DNA of 33,460 nt from Burkholderiales bacterium 39-55-53 (GCA_002282445.1 NCJK01000010.1:1-33460); one strand, 5' to 3'. Positions 1 through 11,000 are shown, numbered from the stretch's first letter. Numbers and translations are program-made. Notes: a model not told the origin generated them from the sequence alone.

Positions 1-97
1 GATCCACCCCATTGCGATGGAAGAAGGCTTGCGCTTCGCTATCCGCGAAGGCGGTAAGACAGTTGGCGCTGGTGTGGTTGCTAAGATCATTGCCTAA
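1..97 (+). CDS. tuf: Elongation factor Tu, 3' end only
   Basis: This is the last 31 codons of a gene cut by the left edge; the first whole codon begins at base 2 and the stop TAA is at 95-97. The peptide starts IHPIAMEEG and ends [10 protein letters not shown], the highly conserved C-terminus of domain 3 of EF-Tu, the GTPase that brings aminoacyl-tRNA to the ribosome. It is followed 11 bases later by tRNA-Trp and then secE-nusG, the tufB-trpT-secE order known from Burkholderiales. A second tuf copy usually lies in the str operon, so this is probably one of two near-identical copies, but that cannot be seen here. Confidence 0.97.
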   Translation, partial: IHPIAMEEGLRFAIREGGKTVGAGVVAKIIA

Positions 98-108
98 TCA
101 TTAGATTT

Positions 109-182
109 AGGGGCGTAGCTTAGTGGTAAAGTTGCGGTTTCCAAAACCGTCGATGGGGGTTCGATTCCCTCCGCCCCTGCCA
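109..182 (+). tRNA. trpT: tRNA-Trp (anticodon CCA)
   Basis: A 74-base cloverleaf with an encoded CCA end. The acceptor stem AGGGGCG (109-115) pairs fully with CGCCCCT (172-178), followed by discriminator G and CCA. The anticodon stem GCGGT/ACCGT (134-138/146-150, one G-U pair) encloses the loop TTCCAAA with anticodon CCA at 141-143. The D stem GCTT/AAGT has one G-U pair and a short seven-base loop. No promoter is evident in the 11 bases after tuf, so it is probably processed out of the tuf transcript. Confidence 0.96.
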
Positions 183-210
183 CTAAAAGCTTAACGCTCT
201 GTGGTTTACC

Positions 211-233
211 AAGCCCGCCAAGATGGCGGGCTT
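211..233 (+). terminator. Stem-loop between tRNA-Trp and secE (terminator-like or attenuator)
   Basis: A perfect 10-bp stem, AAGCCCGCCA (211-220) with TGGCGGGCTT (224-233), closes a three-base loop AGA. The following bases are only mildly T-rich (CGGTGTCTTAATC), so termination would be partial at best. It could reduce read-through from tuf-trpT into secE or mark the 3' processing boundary of the tRNA transcript. The hairpin is directly visible; its role is inference. Confidence 0.5.
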
Positions 234-281
234 CGGTGTCTTAATCAACGCATAAAAAACGGTACAGGAAAACCCTTATCC

Positions 282-665
282 ATGTCTGCAGCAAATATTG
301 AAAACGTCTCGTCGACAGCTGACAAGGCCAAGCTGGTCTTGGTGGTTGCATTGGTCGTGGCGTCATTGGGCGGTTTTTACGCGCTGTCTGAGCGTGGCGC
401 GATCGTCCAGTGGTTGACATTGGTTGGTGGTTTGGTGGCTGCGGTGGTGGTGTTCTTGTTGTCGTTGCCAGGTCGTCAATTGGTGGCTTTTGGTAATGAT
501 GCGTGGCGTGAAGTCAATAAAGTCGTTTGGCCAACTCGTAAAGAGTCCACCCAAATGACTTTGTATGTGTTTGCCTTTGTGGTGATCATGGCGCTGTTCT
601 TGTGGTTGACCGATAAGACCCTCGAATGGGTGTTTTACGACCTGATTCTGGGCTGGAAAAAATAA
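282..665 (+). CDS. secE: Preprotein translocase subunit SecE
   Basis: SecE is the clamp subunit of the inner-membrane SecYEG channel. The 127-residue product is the E. coli-like long form: membrane segments near residues 17-37, 44-62 and 95-112, and the conserved amphipathic stretch around residues 76-90 with [10 protein letters not shown] before the last segment. I chose ATG 282, preceded by an AGGAA ribosome-binding site, over the in-frame GTG at 201 because that would fall inside the upstream stem-loop and add residues unlike SecE. The stop codon overlaps the nusG start by one base (TAATG), the usual secE-nusG coupling. Confidence 0.95.
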   Translation: MSAANIENVSSTADKAKLVLVVALVVASLGGFYALSERGAIVQWLTLVGGLVAAVVVFLLSLPGRQLVAFGNDAWREVNKVVWPTRKESTQMTLYVFAFVVIMALFLWLTDKTLEWVFYDLILGWKK

Positions 666-1261
666 TGAGCGACATCATCGACAACGCCGCAGCTGACGCG
701 GCTGCAACGCCACCTGCTTACGTGAATCCAGATTTGCGTTGGTACGTGGTTCATGCCTATTCCGGCATGGAAAAAGCCGTCGAGCGCAATATCCGCGAAA
801 GCATTGCGCGCGCAGGCATGGAAACCAAATTCGGTCGCATTTTGGTGCCTACCGAAGAAGTGGTGGAAATGAAAAACGGTCAGCGTCGTACCGCTGAGCG
901 CAAGTTCTTCCCAGGCTACGTGTTCGTCGAAATGGTGATGGATGACGACACATGGCACTTGGTGAAGCACACGAATAAAGTGACGGGTTTTGTGGGTGGT
1001 GCTAAGAACCGCCCTGCGCCTATTTCTGAGGCGGAAGTCCAGAAGATCGTGAGCCAAATGCAAGACGGCGCAGACAAGCCTCGTCACAAAGTGGAGTTCA
1101 TGGTGGGCGAGTTGGTGCGTGTCAAAGAGGGCCCGTTCACCGACTTCAACGGCTCCGTCGAAGAGGTCAACTACGAGAAGAGCAAAGTGCGCGTCTCGGT
1201 CACAATCTTCGGTCGTGCAACGCCTGTGGAATTGGAATTCAGCCAGATCGAGAAAACTTAA
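665..1261 (+). CDS. nusG: Transcription termination/antitermination factor NusG
   Basis: NusG binds the RNA polymerase clamp, suppresses pausing, and links polymerase to Rho or to ribosomal protein S10. The 198-residue product has an N-terminal extension of about 20 Ala-rich residues, the NGN domain (about 25-130, beginning [19 protein letters not shown] and containing [10 protein letters not shown]) and a C-terminal KOW domain ([16 protein letters not shown], then ending FSQIEKT). The start ATG shares its A with the secE stop, arguing for translational coupling. The longer in-frame reading from base 626 lies within secE and is not needed. Confidence 0.96.
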   Translation: MSDIIDNAAADAAATPPAYVNPDLRWYVVHAYSGMEKAVERNIRESIARAGMETKFGRILVPTEEVVEMKNGQRRTAERKFFPGYVFVEMVMDDDTWHLVKHTNKVTGFVGGAKNRPAPISEAEVQKIVSQMQDGADKPRHKVEFMVGELVRVKEGPFTDFNGSVEEVNYEKSKVRVSVTIFGRATPVELEFSQIEKT

Positions 1262-1373
1262 TCTGGTTCAAAGTTTTGTGGTTTGGTGCTTCCCGACTCG
1301 GTGCCAAACATTTGAAGTGAGTCGTTAACCCCGGGGAGTTCGCAAGAACGTTTGCACCCGCAAGGAGAAAAGC
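1262..1373 (+). promoter_or_regulatory. rplK leader with stem-loops (candidate L1 feedback region)
   Basis: This 112-base spacer separates nusG from rplK. It holds an 8-bp stem with two G-U pairs (TTTGGTGC 1282-1289 with GTGCCAAA 1301-1308) and a small GTTC-GCAA-GAAC hairpin (1338-1349) just upstream of the AAGGAG ribosome-binding site. In E. coli, L1 represses the rplK-rplA messenger by binding its leader; the location here is equivalent, but I cannot identify an unambiguous copy of the L1 rRNA site. A promoter may also lie here; none is clear. Confidence 0.4.
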
Positions 1374-1805
1374 ATGGCGAAAAAAATCGTCGGTTTTATC
1401 AAGCTGCAAGTTCCAGCTGGTAAAGCTAATCCATCGCCACCTATTGGCCCAGCATTGGGTCAACGTGGTTTGAACATCATGGAATTCTGTAAGGCGTTCA
1501 ACGCCCAAACCCAAGGCGTTGAGCCAGGTTTGCCATTGCCAGTGGTCATCACTGCGTTTGCAGATAAGTCATTCACTTTCATCATCAAGACGCCTCCAGC
1601 GACGACCTTGATCAAGAAAGCCATCAAGTTGGACAAGGGCTCTGCCCGTCCTCACGCTGACAAAGTTGGCAAGATCACTCGCGCTCAGCTCGAAGAGATC
1701 GCAAAAACTAAGATGGAAGACTTGAACGCTGCCGACTTAGACGCAGCTGTTCGCATCATCGCCGGCTCTGCCCGTTCGATGGGCGTGACTGTGGAGGGCG
1801 TGTGA
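1374..1805 (+). CDS. rplK: 50S ribosomal protein L11
   Basis: L11 binds the GTPase-associated centre of 23S rRNA and supports factor binding and RelA activation. The product is 143 residues, the normal length, with the N-terminal domain start [20 protein letters not shown], the Pro-rich [13 protein letters not shown] segment that switches factor binding, and the rRNA-binding C-terminal domain ending [16 protein letters not shown] 1374 follows an AAGGAG site by seven bases. The rplA start lies two bases after the stop, so L11 and L1 are translated in tandem as in E. coli. Confidence 0.97.
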   Translation: MAKKIVGFIKLQVPAGKANPSPPIGPALGQRGLNIMEFCKAFNAQTQGVEPGLPLPVVITAFADKSFTFIIKTPPATTLIKKAIKLDKGSARPHADKVGKITRAQLEEIAKTKMEDLNAADLDAAVRIIAGSARSMGVTVEGV

Positions 1806-1806
1806 G

Positions 1807-2502
1807 ATGGCCAAGTTGACTAAAAAACAAAAAGCCCTCGTGGGCAAGGTCGAGAGCACCAAGCTGTACCCATTGGTTGATGCCATCGGTATCGTCAAAG
1901 AGTGCGCCACTGCCAAGTTCGATGAGTCCATCGACGTTGCTGTGCAACTCGGTATCGACGCTAAGAAATCTGACCAAGTGGTGCGTGGCGCCGTGGTCTT
2001 GCCTAACGGCACTGGTAAAACTGCTCGCGTGGCCGTGTTCGCCCAAGGCGCTAAAGCTGAAGAAGCCAAAGCCGCTGGTGCTGACGTGGTGGGTATGGAC
2101 GACTTGGCCGCGATGGTCAAGGCCGGCGACATGCCTTTCGACGTGGTGATTGCTGCTCCTGACGCAATGCGCGTTGTGGGTACTTTGGGTCAAATCTTGG
2201 GCCCACGCGGTCTGATGCCAAACCCCAAAGTCGGCACTGTGACGCCAGACGTCGCTACCGCTGTGCGCAATGCCAAAGCTGGTCAAGTCCAGTTCCGCGT
2301 TGACAAAGCCGGTATCGTGCACAGCACAATCGGCCGTCGTTCATTCGACACCGACAAGCTGCAAGGCAACTTGGCTGCATTGGTTGAAGCTTTGAACAAA
2401 GCCAAGCCAGCATCTAGCAAAGGTGTTTACCTGCGCAAAGTCGCCGTGTCCTCCACCATGGGTGTGGGCGTGCGTGTGGACGTGCAAACTCTCGGCGCCT
2501 AA
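1807..2502 (+). CDS. rplA: 50S ribosomal protein L1
   Basis: L1 forms the mobile L1 stalk at the ribosomal E site and acts as translational repressor of its own operon in E. coli. The 231-residue product has the typical length and family signatures: an N-terminal segment with [11 protein letters not shown], the central domain with [12 protein letters not shown] near residue 136, and a C-terminal [11 protein letters not shown]. The gene starts almost immediately after rplK with no independent spacer, consistent with one bicistronic unit. The next gene, rplJ, is separated by a structured 235-base leader. Confidence 0.97.
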   Translation: MAKLTKKQKALVGKVESTKLYPLVDAIGIVKECATAKFDESIDVAVQLGIDAKKSDQVVRGAVVLPNGTGKTARVAVFAQGAKAEEAKAAGADVVGMDDLAAMVKAGDMPFDVVIAAPDAMRVVGTLGQILGPRGLMPNPKVGTVTPDVATAVRNAKAGQVQFRVDKAGIVHSTIGRRSFDTDKLQGNLAALVEALNKAKPASSKGVYLRKVAVSSTMGVGVRVDVQTLGA

Positions 2503-2737
2503 GCAACGCTGAAAAATTTGGGTGGTGCGTAAGTGCCGCCCAGAGTGGTGGGCTGATGTAAATCCTCGGATTTACACAGGCCATCCAAGACCGTTGGTGT
2601 GAGGCTTGACTTCACTTAATTGAATGACCAACGCAGATGGCGATCCCGCTAGACGGATTTTTTCCCGACAGTTAGGTCGCTGCAAAAGTGGCGTGTCAAC
2701 GGGCATAGGCCTGAAGACACATTTAAAGGAGTAGACC
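2503..2737 (+). promoter_or_regulatory. rplJ (L10) leader region with hairpins
   Basis: This 235-base stretch before rplJ holds a 9-bp stem with a GTAA tetraloop (GGGTGGTGC 2520-2528 with GTGCCGCCC 2533-2541, three G-U pairs) and a perfect 7-bp stem GTAAATC/GATTTAC (2558-2564/2569-2575) with a CTCG loop. In E. coli the equivalent leader binds the L10-L12 complex and represses rplJL translation. Position and length fit, but I have not matched the L10 kink-turn motif. A TTGACT at 2606 has no convincing -10 partner, so I do not call a promoter. Confidence 0.5.
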
Positions 2738-3238
2738 TTGAGTCTTAATCGCAGTGAGAAAGAAGCGGTCATTTCAGAAGTGACCACGCTCGCCGCCCAA
2801 GCTCAAACGCTGGTGATTGCGGAATACCGCGGCATCACGGTCGCTGACATGACTAAATTGCGCAACCAAGCGCGCAGCAATGGTGTGAGCCTGAGCGTGT
2901 TGAAAAACACACTCGCACGCCGTGCTGTGACTGGTAGCTCATTTGAAGTCGTCGCAGACCAGATGACCGGCCCGCTGATCTATGGCTTCTCTGTTGACGC
3001 AATCGCTGCCGCTAAGGTGGTGGCTGAGTTCGCGAAAACCAACGACAAGTTGGTGATCCGTGCTGGCGTTTACGGTGGTAAAGCTTTGGACGTGAACGGC
3101 GTTAAGCAATTGGCAAGCATCCCTTCGAAAGAAGTGTTGTTGGCTCAGTTGTGTGGCTTGTTGATGTCGCCTATGTCTCGCACCGCAGTGGTGTTGGGCG
3201 CATTGGCTGCTCAAAAAGGCGAAACAGCTGCCGCTTAA
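2738..3238 (+). CDS. rplJ: 50S ribosomal protein L10
   Basis: L10 is the base of the ribosomal stalk: it docks on 23S rRNA beside L11 and carries the L7/L12 dimers on its C-terminal helix. The 166-residue product begins [18 protein letters not shown] and contains the family segment [19 protein letters not shown] and the K(N)TLARRA motif. The start codon is TTG at 2738, set by a strong AAAGGAG site at 2725-2731; no ATG lies at a suitable place. A TTG start combined with a long structured leader suggests tight translational control of stalk protein supply. Confidence 0.95.
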   Translation: MSLNRSEKEAVISEVTTLAAQAQTLVIAEYRGITVADMTKLRNQARSNGVSLSVLKNTLARRAVTGSSFEVVADQMTGPLIYGFSVDAIAAAKVVAEFAKTNDKLVIRAGVYGGKALDVNGVKQLASIPSKEVLLAQLCGLLMSPMSRTAVVLGALAAQKGETAAA

Positions 3239-3277
3239 TGCGCAGCTCGTGTTTTAACTAATTGTTAGGAAATAAAA

Positions 3278-3652
3278 ATGGCATTCGATAAAGACGCATT
3301 TTTGACCGCGCTCGACAGCATGACGGTCTTGGAACTCAACGACTTGGTGAAAGCCATCGAAGAGAAGTTTGGCGTGAGCGCTGCAGCTATGGCTGCTCCC
3401 GCTGCTGGCGGCGGTGGCGGCGGTGCTGCTGCTGAAGAGAAGTCTGAATTCAACGTTGTGTTGACAGACGCCGGCGCAAACAAAGTGTCCGTGATTAAAG
3501 CAGTTCGCGAAATCACCGGTCTGGGCTTGAAAGAAGCCAAAGACATGGTTGACGGCGCTCCAAAGGCTGTGAAAGAAGGCGCTTCTAAGGCTGACGCTGA
3601 AGCCGCTAAGAAGAAGCTCGAAGAAGCTGGTGCTAAGGTTGAACTGAAGTAA
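3278..3652 (+). CDS. rplL: 50S ribosomal protein L7/L12
   Basis: L7/L12 is the multi-copy stalk protein that recruits translation GTPases. The 124-residue product has the N-terminal dimerisation and L10-binding domain (to about residue 35), an Ala/Gly hinge, and the C-terminal factor-binding domain containing [20 protein letters not shown] and [12 protein letters not shown], ending AKVELK. The hinge holds six consecutive glycines (residues 44-49). ATG 3278 follows a GTTAGGAAAT ribosome-binding region. It is co-transcribed with rplJ, 39 bases upstream. Confidence 0.97.
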   Translation: MAFDKDAFLTALDSMTVLELNDLVKAIEEKFGVSAAAMAAPAAGGGGGGAAAEEKSEFNVVLTDAGANKVSVIKAVREITGLGLKEAKDMVDGAPKAVKEGASKADAEAAKKKLEEAGAKVELK

Positions 3653-3910
3653 TTCGGTTCGCTTTCGAGGCTGGAGTGTCCCGAATAGGGCCTCCAGCCT
3701 TCTGTGCTTACAGAGCACACCCATAAGCGGGTTGAAATCAACCTTCTTTTGAGTGTCTTCTGACCCCAACTGCAGAAGATGCCTTGGTTCGGGTTGCGTG
3801 CAATGCGCAACCGTCCGCCAACGCTGGTAGAGGCCAGCCGCCAAGCCTGACGTGTGGGACGTGATGTCCCATGCTGAAAACAGTTCTGAAAGATCAAGCC
3901 CGGAGATCTC
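3653..3910 (+). promoter_or_regulatory. rplL-rpoB spacer with stem-loops (candidate attenuator or processing site)
   Basis: The 258-base spacer holds a perfect 9-bp stem AGGCTGGAG (3668-3676) with CTCCAGCCT (3692-3700), extended inside by CCC/GGG (3680-3682/3688-3690). A second hairpin, TGGGAC/GTCCCA (3855-3860/3866-3871), stands about 40 bases before rpoB. Neither is followed by a T-run. In E. coli this spacer carries a partial attenuator and an RNase III site that set the ratio of ribosomal proteins to polymerase subunits; a matching role here is inference. No gene of its own is visible. Confidence 0.5.
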
Positions 3911-6900
3911 ATGGCCTACTCATACACCGAACGCAAGCGTATCCGCAAGAGTTTCGGCAGCCGCGACAGCGTGCTGGAAATTCCATATTTGTTGCAAATG
4001 CAAAAAGACGCGTACACCGCGTTCTTGCAAGCTGACGTCATTCCAAAAAAGCGTACCAACGAAGGTCTGCAAGCTGCATTTGAAGCTGCATTCCCAATCG
4101 TGTCGCACAACGGTTTTGTCGAGATGAAATATCTCGAATACAACTTGGCCAAGCCCGCCTTTGATGTGCGCGAATGCCAAACCCGTGGTTTGACTTTCTC
4201 TTCAGCTGTGCGCGCTCGCGTGCAACTCATCATTTACGACCGTGAGTCTTCGACACCACAGTCCAAAGTGGTCAAGGAAGTGAAAGAGCAAGAGGTCTAC
4301 ATGGGCGAAGTGCCTTTGATGACTGACAAAGGTTCTTTCATCATCAACGGTACAGAGCGCGTGATCGTGTCTCAGTTGCACCGTTCGCCTGGCGTGTTCT
4401 TCGAACACGACAAGGGCAAGACACACAGCTCTGGCAAATTGTTGTTCAGTGCTCGCATCATCCCTTACCGCGGTTCATGGCTCGACTTCGAATTCGACCC
4501 CAAAGACTTGCTGTATTTCCGCGTCGACCGTCGCCGCAAGATGCCAGTGTCTATTCTGTTGAAAGCCATCGGCTTGACACCAGAAACCATCCTCGCGAAC
4601 TTCTTCGTGAACGATAACTTCCGCTTGATGGACAGCGGCGCACAAATGGAATTTGTGGCCGAGCGTCTGCGCGGCGAAGTGGCTCGCTTTGACATCACTG
4701 ACAAATCCGGCAAAGTGATCGTTGCCAAAGACAAGCGCGTGACTGCACGACACACACGCGAGTTGGACGAAAGCAAAACCACGCACATCAGCGTGCCAGA
4801 AGACTTCTTGATTGGCCGCGTGTTGGCCAAGAACATCATCGACAGCGACACCGGCGAATTGATTGCCCGTGCCAACGATGAGTTGACAGAAGCCTTGCTC
4901 AAGAAATTGCGCGAAGCTGGTGTGCAAGAACTGCAATGTATCTACACCAACGAACTCGACCAAGGTGCGTACATTTCGCAAACACTGCGTACAGACGAAA
5001 CCGTGGACGAATTCGCTGCACGCGTGGCCATCTATCGCATGATGCGCCCTGGCGAGCCACCGACAGAAGACGCGGTGCAAGCCTTGTTCCAACGTTTGTT
5101 CTACAACCCAGACACGTACGATTTGTCGCGCGTGGGTCGTATGAAGTTCAACGCCAAAGTGGGTACTGCTGAATCTACAGGCCCAATGGTTTTGACCAAC
5201 GACGACATCTTGTCTGTGGTGAAAATCTTGGTTGACTTGCGTAACGGCCGTGGCGAAGTCGATGACATCGACCACTTAGGTAACCGTCGCGTGCGTTGCG
5301 TGGGCGAATTGGCCGAAAACCAATACCGCACAGGTTTGGCGCGTATCGAAAAAGCCGTGAAAGAGCGTTTGGGCCAAGCTGAGCAAGAGCCGCTCATGCC
5401 TCACGACTTGATCAACTCCAAGCCCATCTCTGCTGCGCTCAAAGAATTCTTCGGCGCATCACAGTTGTCACAGTTCATGGACCAAACCAACCCATTGGCC
5501 GAGATCACGCACAAGCGTCGCGTCTCTGCTTTGGGCCCAGGCGGTTTGACACGCGAACGTGCAGGCTTTGAAGTGCGTGACGTGCACGTGACCCACTACG
5601 GTCGTGTGTGTCCCATCGAAACACCAGAAGGTCCAAACATTGGTTTGATCAACTCTTTGGCTTTGTACGCCCGCTTGAACGAGTACGGTTTCATCGAAAC
5701 CCCCTACCGTCGCGTGGTGGATGGCAAAGTGACGATGGACATCGATTACTTGTCCGCCATTGAAGAAGGCAAATACGTCATCGCTCAGGCCAACGCGGCT
5801 CTGGACAAAGACGGCAAGCTGACTGGCGACTTGGTGTCTGCCCGTGAAAACGGCGAATCCATTTTGTGCGGTGCAGAGCGCATCCAGTACATGGACGTGT
5901 CTCCAGCTCAGATCGTGTCAGTGGCGGCCTCTTTGGTTCCGTTCCTCGAGCACGATGACGCGAACCGCGCGTTGATGGGTGCCAACATGTCACGTCAAGC
6001 CGTGCCTGTGTTGCGTCCAGAAAAGCCAATGGTCGGTACCGGTATCGAGCGCGTTGCTGCGGTCGACTCAGGCACTGTGGTCACTGCTAACCGTGGTGGT
6101 GTGGTTGACTATGTCGACGCAACCCGCGTTGTGGTTCGCGTGAACGATGCTGAAGCGCAAGCTGGCGAAGTGGGTGTGGACATCTACAACCTCATCAAGT
6201 ACCAACGTTCTAACCAAAACACCAACATCCATCAGCGTCCTATCGTCAAGCGTGGCGACAAGATTGCTAAGGGTGATGTGATCGCAGACGGCGCTTCAAC
6301 TGACCTGGGCGAAATCGCCATCGGTCAAAACATGTTGATCGCCTTCATGCCTTGGAATGGCTACAACTTCGAAGACTCGATCTTGATCAGCGAGCGCGTG
6401 GTGGCAGAAGACCGCTACACATCAATCCACATCGAAGAACTCGTGGTGATGGCACGTGACACCAAGTTGGGTGCAGAAGAAATCACACGCGATATTCCAA
6501 ACTTGGCTGAGCAACAACTCAACCGTTTGGACGACTCCGGCATCATCTATGTGGGTGCAGAAGTGCAACCCGGCGACACGCTGGTCGGCAAGGTCACGCC
6601 AAAAGGCGAAACCACACTCACACCAGAAGAAAAATTGTTGCGCGCCATCTTCGGCGAAAAAGCAAGCGATGTGAAAGACACATCATTGCGCGTTAGCCAG
6701 GGTTCGCAAGGTACGGTCATCGACGTGCAAGTCTTCACACGTGAAGGCATCCAACGCGACAAACGTGCTCAGCAAATTATTGATGACGAACTCAAGCGTT
6801 TCCGTCTCGACTTGAACGACCAGCTCCGCATCGTGGAAGCTGACGCGTTTGACCGTATCGAAAAACTCTTGAACGGCAAAACCGCCAACGGTGGTCCTAA

Positions 6901-8023
6901 CAAGTTGGCCAAGGGCAGCAAGATCGACAAGGCCTACTTGGCTTCTGTCGAGAAGTTCCACTGGTTCGACATCCGTCCTTCTGATGAAGAAACTGCAGGC
7001 CAGTTGGAAAGCATCAAGAACGCGATGGAACAAACCCGTCACAGCTTTGACTTGGCCTTCGAAGAGAAGCGCAAGAAGTTGACGCAAGGCGACGAGTTGC
7101 CAGCAGGCGTGTTGAAGATGGTCAAGGTCTACTTGGCAGTCAAGCGTCGCTTGCAGCCTGGTGACAAGATGGCCGGTCGTCACGGTAACAAGGGTGTGGT
7201 GTCAAAGATCGTTCCGGTCGAAGACATGCCTTACATGGCCGACGGCACACCTTGCGACATCGTGTTGAACCCCTTGGGCGTTCCTTCACGTATGAACGTG
7301 GGTCAGGTGTTGGAAGTGCACTTGGGTTGGGCTGGTAAAGGTATTGGCCAGCGCATTGGCAACATGCTTCAACAAGAAGCCAAAGCTGCTGAAGTTCGCA
7401 GCTTCATGGAAGAGTTGTACAACGGTTCAGGTCGCAAAGAAGACCTGAGCAAGCTCAACGACGCGCAAATCGTCGAGATGGCTGGCAACTTGACCAACGG
7501 TGTGCCTTTCGCAACCCCCGTGTTCGACGGCGCTGCAGAAGAAGACATTCGCGCCATGTTGAAGTTGGCTTATCCAGATGACATCGCCAAGGCGAAAGGT
7601 CTGACAGCCACACGTACACAAGCGAACTTGTTTGACGGTCGTACTGGCGAAGCTTTCGAGCGTCCAACCACCATCGGCTACATGCACTTCTTGAAACTCC
7701 ACCATTTGGTCGACGACAAGATGCACGCACGTTCTACCGGTCCATACAGCTTGGTCACACAGCAGCCGCTGGGTGGTAAGGCTCAGTTCGGTGGCCAGCG
7801 TTTCGGTGAGATGGAGGTGTGGGCTTTGGAAGCTTACGGCGCGTCTTACACATTGCAAGAAATGTTGACCGTCAAGTCCGACGACGTGCAAGGCCGTACC
7901 AAGGTGTACGAGAGCATTGTCAAAGGCGAGCACTCGATCGAAGCGGGCATGCCCGAATCGTTCAACGTGTTGGTCAAAGAGATTCGTTCATTGGGCATCG
8001 ACATTGAGTTGGACCGCGCTTAA
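3911..8023 (+). CDS. rpoB: DNA-directed RNA polymerase subunit beta
   Basis: This is the beta subunit of the core polymerase, forming one pincer and part of the active centre. The 1370-residue product is the usual betaproteobacterial length and shows all conserved blocks: the N-terminal protrusion starting [15 protein letters not shown], the rifampicin region (residues 518-541, offset +8 from E. coli) with D524, H534, R537 and S539 all wild type, the active-site block with [15 protein letters not shown], and the C-terminal clamp segment ending [11 protein letters not shown] 3911 follows GGAG at 3902. rpoC begins 28 bases downstream. Nothing suggests a resistance mutation. Confidence 0.98.
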   Translation: MAYSYTERKRIRKSFGSRDSVLEIPYLLQMQKDAYTAFLQADVIPKKRTNEGLQAAFEAAFPIVSHNGFVEMKYLEYNLAKPAFDVRECQTRGLTFSSAVRARVQLIIYDRESSTPQSKVVKEVKEQEVYMGEVPLMTDKGSFIINGTERVIVSQLHRSPGVFFEHDKGKTHSSGKLLFSARIIPYRGSWLDFEFDPKDLLYFRVDRRRKMPVSILLKAIGLTPETILANFFVNDNFRLMDSGAQMEFVAERLRGEVARFDITDKSGKVIVAKDKRVTARHTRELDESKTTHISVPEDFLIGRVLAKNIIDSDTGELIARANDELTEALLKKLREAGVQELQCIYTNELDQGAYISQTLRTDETVDEFAARVAIYRMMRPGEPPTEDAVQALFQRLFYNPDTYDLSRVGRMKFNAKVGTAESTGPMVLTNDDILSVVKILVDLRNGRGEVDDIDHLGNRRVRCVGELAENQYRTGLARIEKAVKERLGQAEQEPLMPHDLINSKPISAALKEFFGASQLSQFMDQTNPLAEITHKRRVSALGPGGLTRERAGFEVRDVHVTHYGRVCPIETPEGPNIGLINSLALYARLNEYGFIETPYRRVVDGKVTMDIDYLSAIEEGKYVIAQANAALDKDGKLTGDLVSARENGESILCGAERIQYMDVSPAQIVSVAASLVPFLEHDDANRALMGANMSRQAVPVLRPEKPMVGTGIERVAAVDSGTVVTANRGGVVDYVDATRVVVRVNDAEAQAGEVGVDIYNLIKYQRSNQNTNIHQRPIVKRGDKIAKGDVIADGASTDLGEIAIGQNMLIAFMPWNGYNFEDSILISERVVAEDRYTSIHIEELVVMARDTKLGAEEITRDIPNLAEQQLNRLDDSGIIYVGAEVQPGDTLVGKVTPKGETTLTPEEKLLRAIFGEKASDVKDTSLRVSQGSQGTVIDVQVFTREGIQRDKRAQQIIDDELKRFRLDLNDQLRIVEADAFDRIEKLLNGKTANGGPNKLAKGSKIDKAYLASVEKFHWFDIRPSDEETAGQLESIKNAMEQTRHSFDLAFEEKRKKLTQGDELPAGVLKMVKVYLAVKRRLQPGDKMAGRHGNKGVVSKIVPVEDMPYMADGTPCDIVLNPLGVPSRMNVGQVLEVHLGWAGKGIGQRIGNMLQQEAKAAEVRSFMEELYNGSGRKEDLSKLNDAQIVEMAGNLTNGVPFATPVFDGAAEEDIRAMLKLAYPDDIAKAKGLTATRTQANLFDGRTGEAFERPTTIGYMHFLKLHHLVDDKMHARSTGPYSLVTQQPLGGKAQFGGQRFGEMEVWALEAYGASYTLQEMLTVKSDDVQGRTKVYESIVKGEHSIEAGMPESFNVLVKEIRSLGIDIELDRA

Positions 8024-8051
8024 GCGGTTTGACGACATAAGGATTTAAAAC

Positions 8052-11000
8052 ATGAAATCATTACTCGACCTGTTCAAGCAGTTCACGCCCGATGAGCATT
8101 TCGATGCCATCAAAATTGGCATGGCTTCTCCAGAAAAGATCCGTTCATGGTCTTTCGGCGAAGTGAAAAAGCCAGAAACCATCAACTACCGTACCTTCAA
8201 GCCTGAGCGCGATGGTCTGTTTTGCGCCAAGATTTTTGGCCCTATCAAAGACTACGAATGCTTGTGCGGCAAATACAAACGCCTCAAGCACCGTGGCGTG
8301 ATTTGCGAGAAGTGCGGCGTTGAAGTCACACAAACCAAAGTGCGTCGCGAGCGTATGGGTCACATTGACCTGGCCGCACCTTGCGCCCACATCTGGTTCT
8401 TGAAGTCATTGCCATCACGTTTGGGCCTCGTGCTCGACATGACCTTGCGTGACATCGAACGCGTGTTGTACTTTGAAGCATATGTCGTGACCGATCCTGG
8501 CATGACACCTTTGAAAAAATTCGCCATCATGTCGGAAGACGACTACGAAGCCAAAGTGGTGGAGTATGGTGACGAATTCATCGCCAAGATGGGCGCTGAA
8601 GGCATCAAAGATTTGCTTGAAGGCCTCGACCTCGACGTCGAAATCGAGAAGCTGCGCAACGACCTGACCGGTTCTGAACTCAAGATCAAGAAGAACGCCA
8701 AGCGTTTGAAATTGATGGAAGCGTTCAAGAAGTCTGGCATCAAGCCCGAGTGGATGGTGTTGTCTGTCTTGCCCGTGTTACCACCTGATTTGCGCCCTCT
8801 GGTCCCGTTGGACGGCGGTCGTTTTGCGACTTCCGATTTGAACGACTTGTACCGTCGCGTGATCAACCGCAACAGCCGTCTCCGCCGCTTGTTGGAATTG
8901 AAAGCACCCGAGATCATTGCTCGCAACGAGAAACGTATGTTGCAAGAAGCCGTGGACAGCTTGCTGGACAACGGCCGTCGCGGCAAGGCCATGACAGGCG
9001 CTAACAAGCGCGCCTTGAAGTCACTGGCTGACATGATCAAAGGTAAGAGCGGTCGTTTCCGTCAAAACTTGTTGGGTAAGCGCGTCGACTACTCTGGTCG
9101 TTCTGTGATTACCGTGGGCCCAACTTTGAAACTGCACCAGTGCGGTTTGCCAAAGTTGATGGCTCTCGAGTTGTTCAAGCCTTTCATCTTCTCGCGTCTC
9201 GAAGCCATGGGTATCGCGACCACGATCAAGGCTGCGAAGAAAGAAGTCGAATCTGGCTCAGCCGTGGTGTGGGACATCTTGGAAGAGGTGATCAAAGAGC
9301 ACCCCGTCATGTTGAACCGTGCGCCTACGCTGCACCGCTTGGGTATTCAAGCCTTCGAACCTATCTTGATCGAAGGTAAAGCCATTCAGTTGCACCCACT
9401 CGTCTGTTCAGCGTTCAACGCCGACTTTGACGGTGACCAAATGGCCGTTCACGTGCCTTTGTCTGTGGAGGCGCAGATGGAAGCTCGTACCTTGATGCTG
9501 GCTTCGAACAACGTGTTGTTCCCTGCATCTGGCGAACCTTCCATCGTTCCTTCTCAAGACGTTGTGTTGGGCTTGTACTACGCCACCCGTGACCGTATCA
9601 ACGGCAAAGGCGAAGGCTTGGTGTTTGCCAATGTGGCCGAAGTGCAGCGCGCTTTGGACGCGGGTGTGACGGAGTTGACCGCCAAAGTCAGCGTGCGTAT
9701 CACCGAGTGGACCAAAGACAAGCAAACAGGCGAATTCAACGAAGTGACCAAGCTGGTGGACACCACCGTAGGCCGTGCGTTGTTGTCTGAAATCTTGCCA
9801 AAGGGCTTGCCTTTTGAAGTAATCAACAAAGCGTTGAAAAAGAAAGAAATTTCTAAGCTGATCAACGTCGCATTCCGCAAGTGTGGTTTGAAAGACACCG
9901 TGGTGTTCGCTGACAAACTGTTGCAAAACGGTTTCCGCTTGGCCACGCGTGCTGGCATCTCGATTGCGATTGACGACATGTTGGTTCCGCCAGAAAAAGG
10001 CGCCATCATCAGCGCGTCTGAAAAAGAAGTCAAAGACATCGAACAGCAATATGTGTCCGGTTTGGTGACTTCTGGCGAGCGTTACAACAAGGTGGTTGAC
10101 ATCTGGGGTAAAGCTGGCGATGCAGTGTCCAAAGTGATGATGGACCAACTCCGCAAAGAGAAGACCATCGACCGTCACGGCAACGAAGTGGACCAAGAAT
10201 CGTTTAACTCCATCTACATGATGGCCGACTCTGGCGCTCGCGGTTCTGCCGCTCAGATTCGTCAGTTGGCGGGTATGCGTGGTTTGATGGCCAAGCCTGA
10301 CGGCTCCATCATTGAGACACCTATCACGGCTAACTTCCGTGAAGGTCTGAACGTGTTGCAGTACTTTATTTCCACGCACGGTGCACGTAAAGGTCTGGCT
10401 GACACGGCGTTGAAGACAGCGAACTCCGGTTACTTGACACGTCGTTTGGTTGACGTGACCCAAGACTTGGTTGTGACCGAAAATGATTGCGGCACGACCA
10501 ACGGTCAACTGATGCGCGCCATCGTTGAAGGTGGTGAAGTGATTGAGTCCTTGCGCGAGCGTATCTTGGGTCGCGTTGCGGCTGAAGATGTGGTCAGCCC
10601 AGAATCACGCGCCGTTTTGGTCAATGCTGGCGTCATGTTGGACGAAGACATCATTGATGAAATCGAAGCCGCTGGTGTCGACGAAGTCAAGGTGCGCACT
10701 GCATTGAACTGCGAAACACGTTTCGGTCTGTGCTCTATGTGCTATGGCCGTGATTTGGGTCGCGGTGGCTTGGTCAACAACGGTGAAGCTGTCGGCGTGA
10801 TCGCCGCGCAGTCCATCGGTGAACCCGGTACTCAGTTGACCATGCGTACGTTCCACATTGGTGGTGCAGCGTCTCGTGCGGCTGTTGCTTCTAGCGTGGA
10901 AGCAAAGTCGAATGGCTCGATCGGTTTCAACTCCACCATGCGCTATGTGTCCAACACCAAGGGCGAGTTGGTGGTGATTTCTCGCTCAGGCGAAATCATC

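Noticed and set aside
109-182. tRNA genes as integration sites for a mobile element
   Set aside because: Neither tRNA-Trp nor tRNA-Phe (17851-17926) has an adjacent integrase or a visible repeated 3' tRNA end.
2606-2634. A promoter for rplJ starting with TTGACT
   Set aside because: No acceptable -10 box lies 15-19 bases downstream.
4475-5275. Open frame of 266 codons antisense to rpoB
   Set aside because: Composition is typical of a complementary-strand shadow; no ribosome-binding site or domain.
9408-10508. Long open frame (366 codons) on the minus strand inside rpoC
   Set aside because: It is antisense to the most conserved part of rpoC, is rich in His, Gln and Arg as expected of a shadow of its codon usage, and resembles no protein family.
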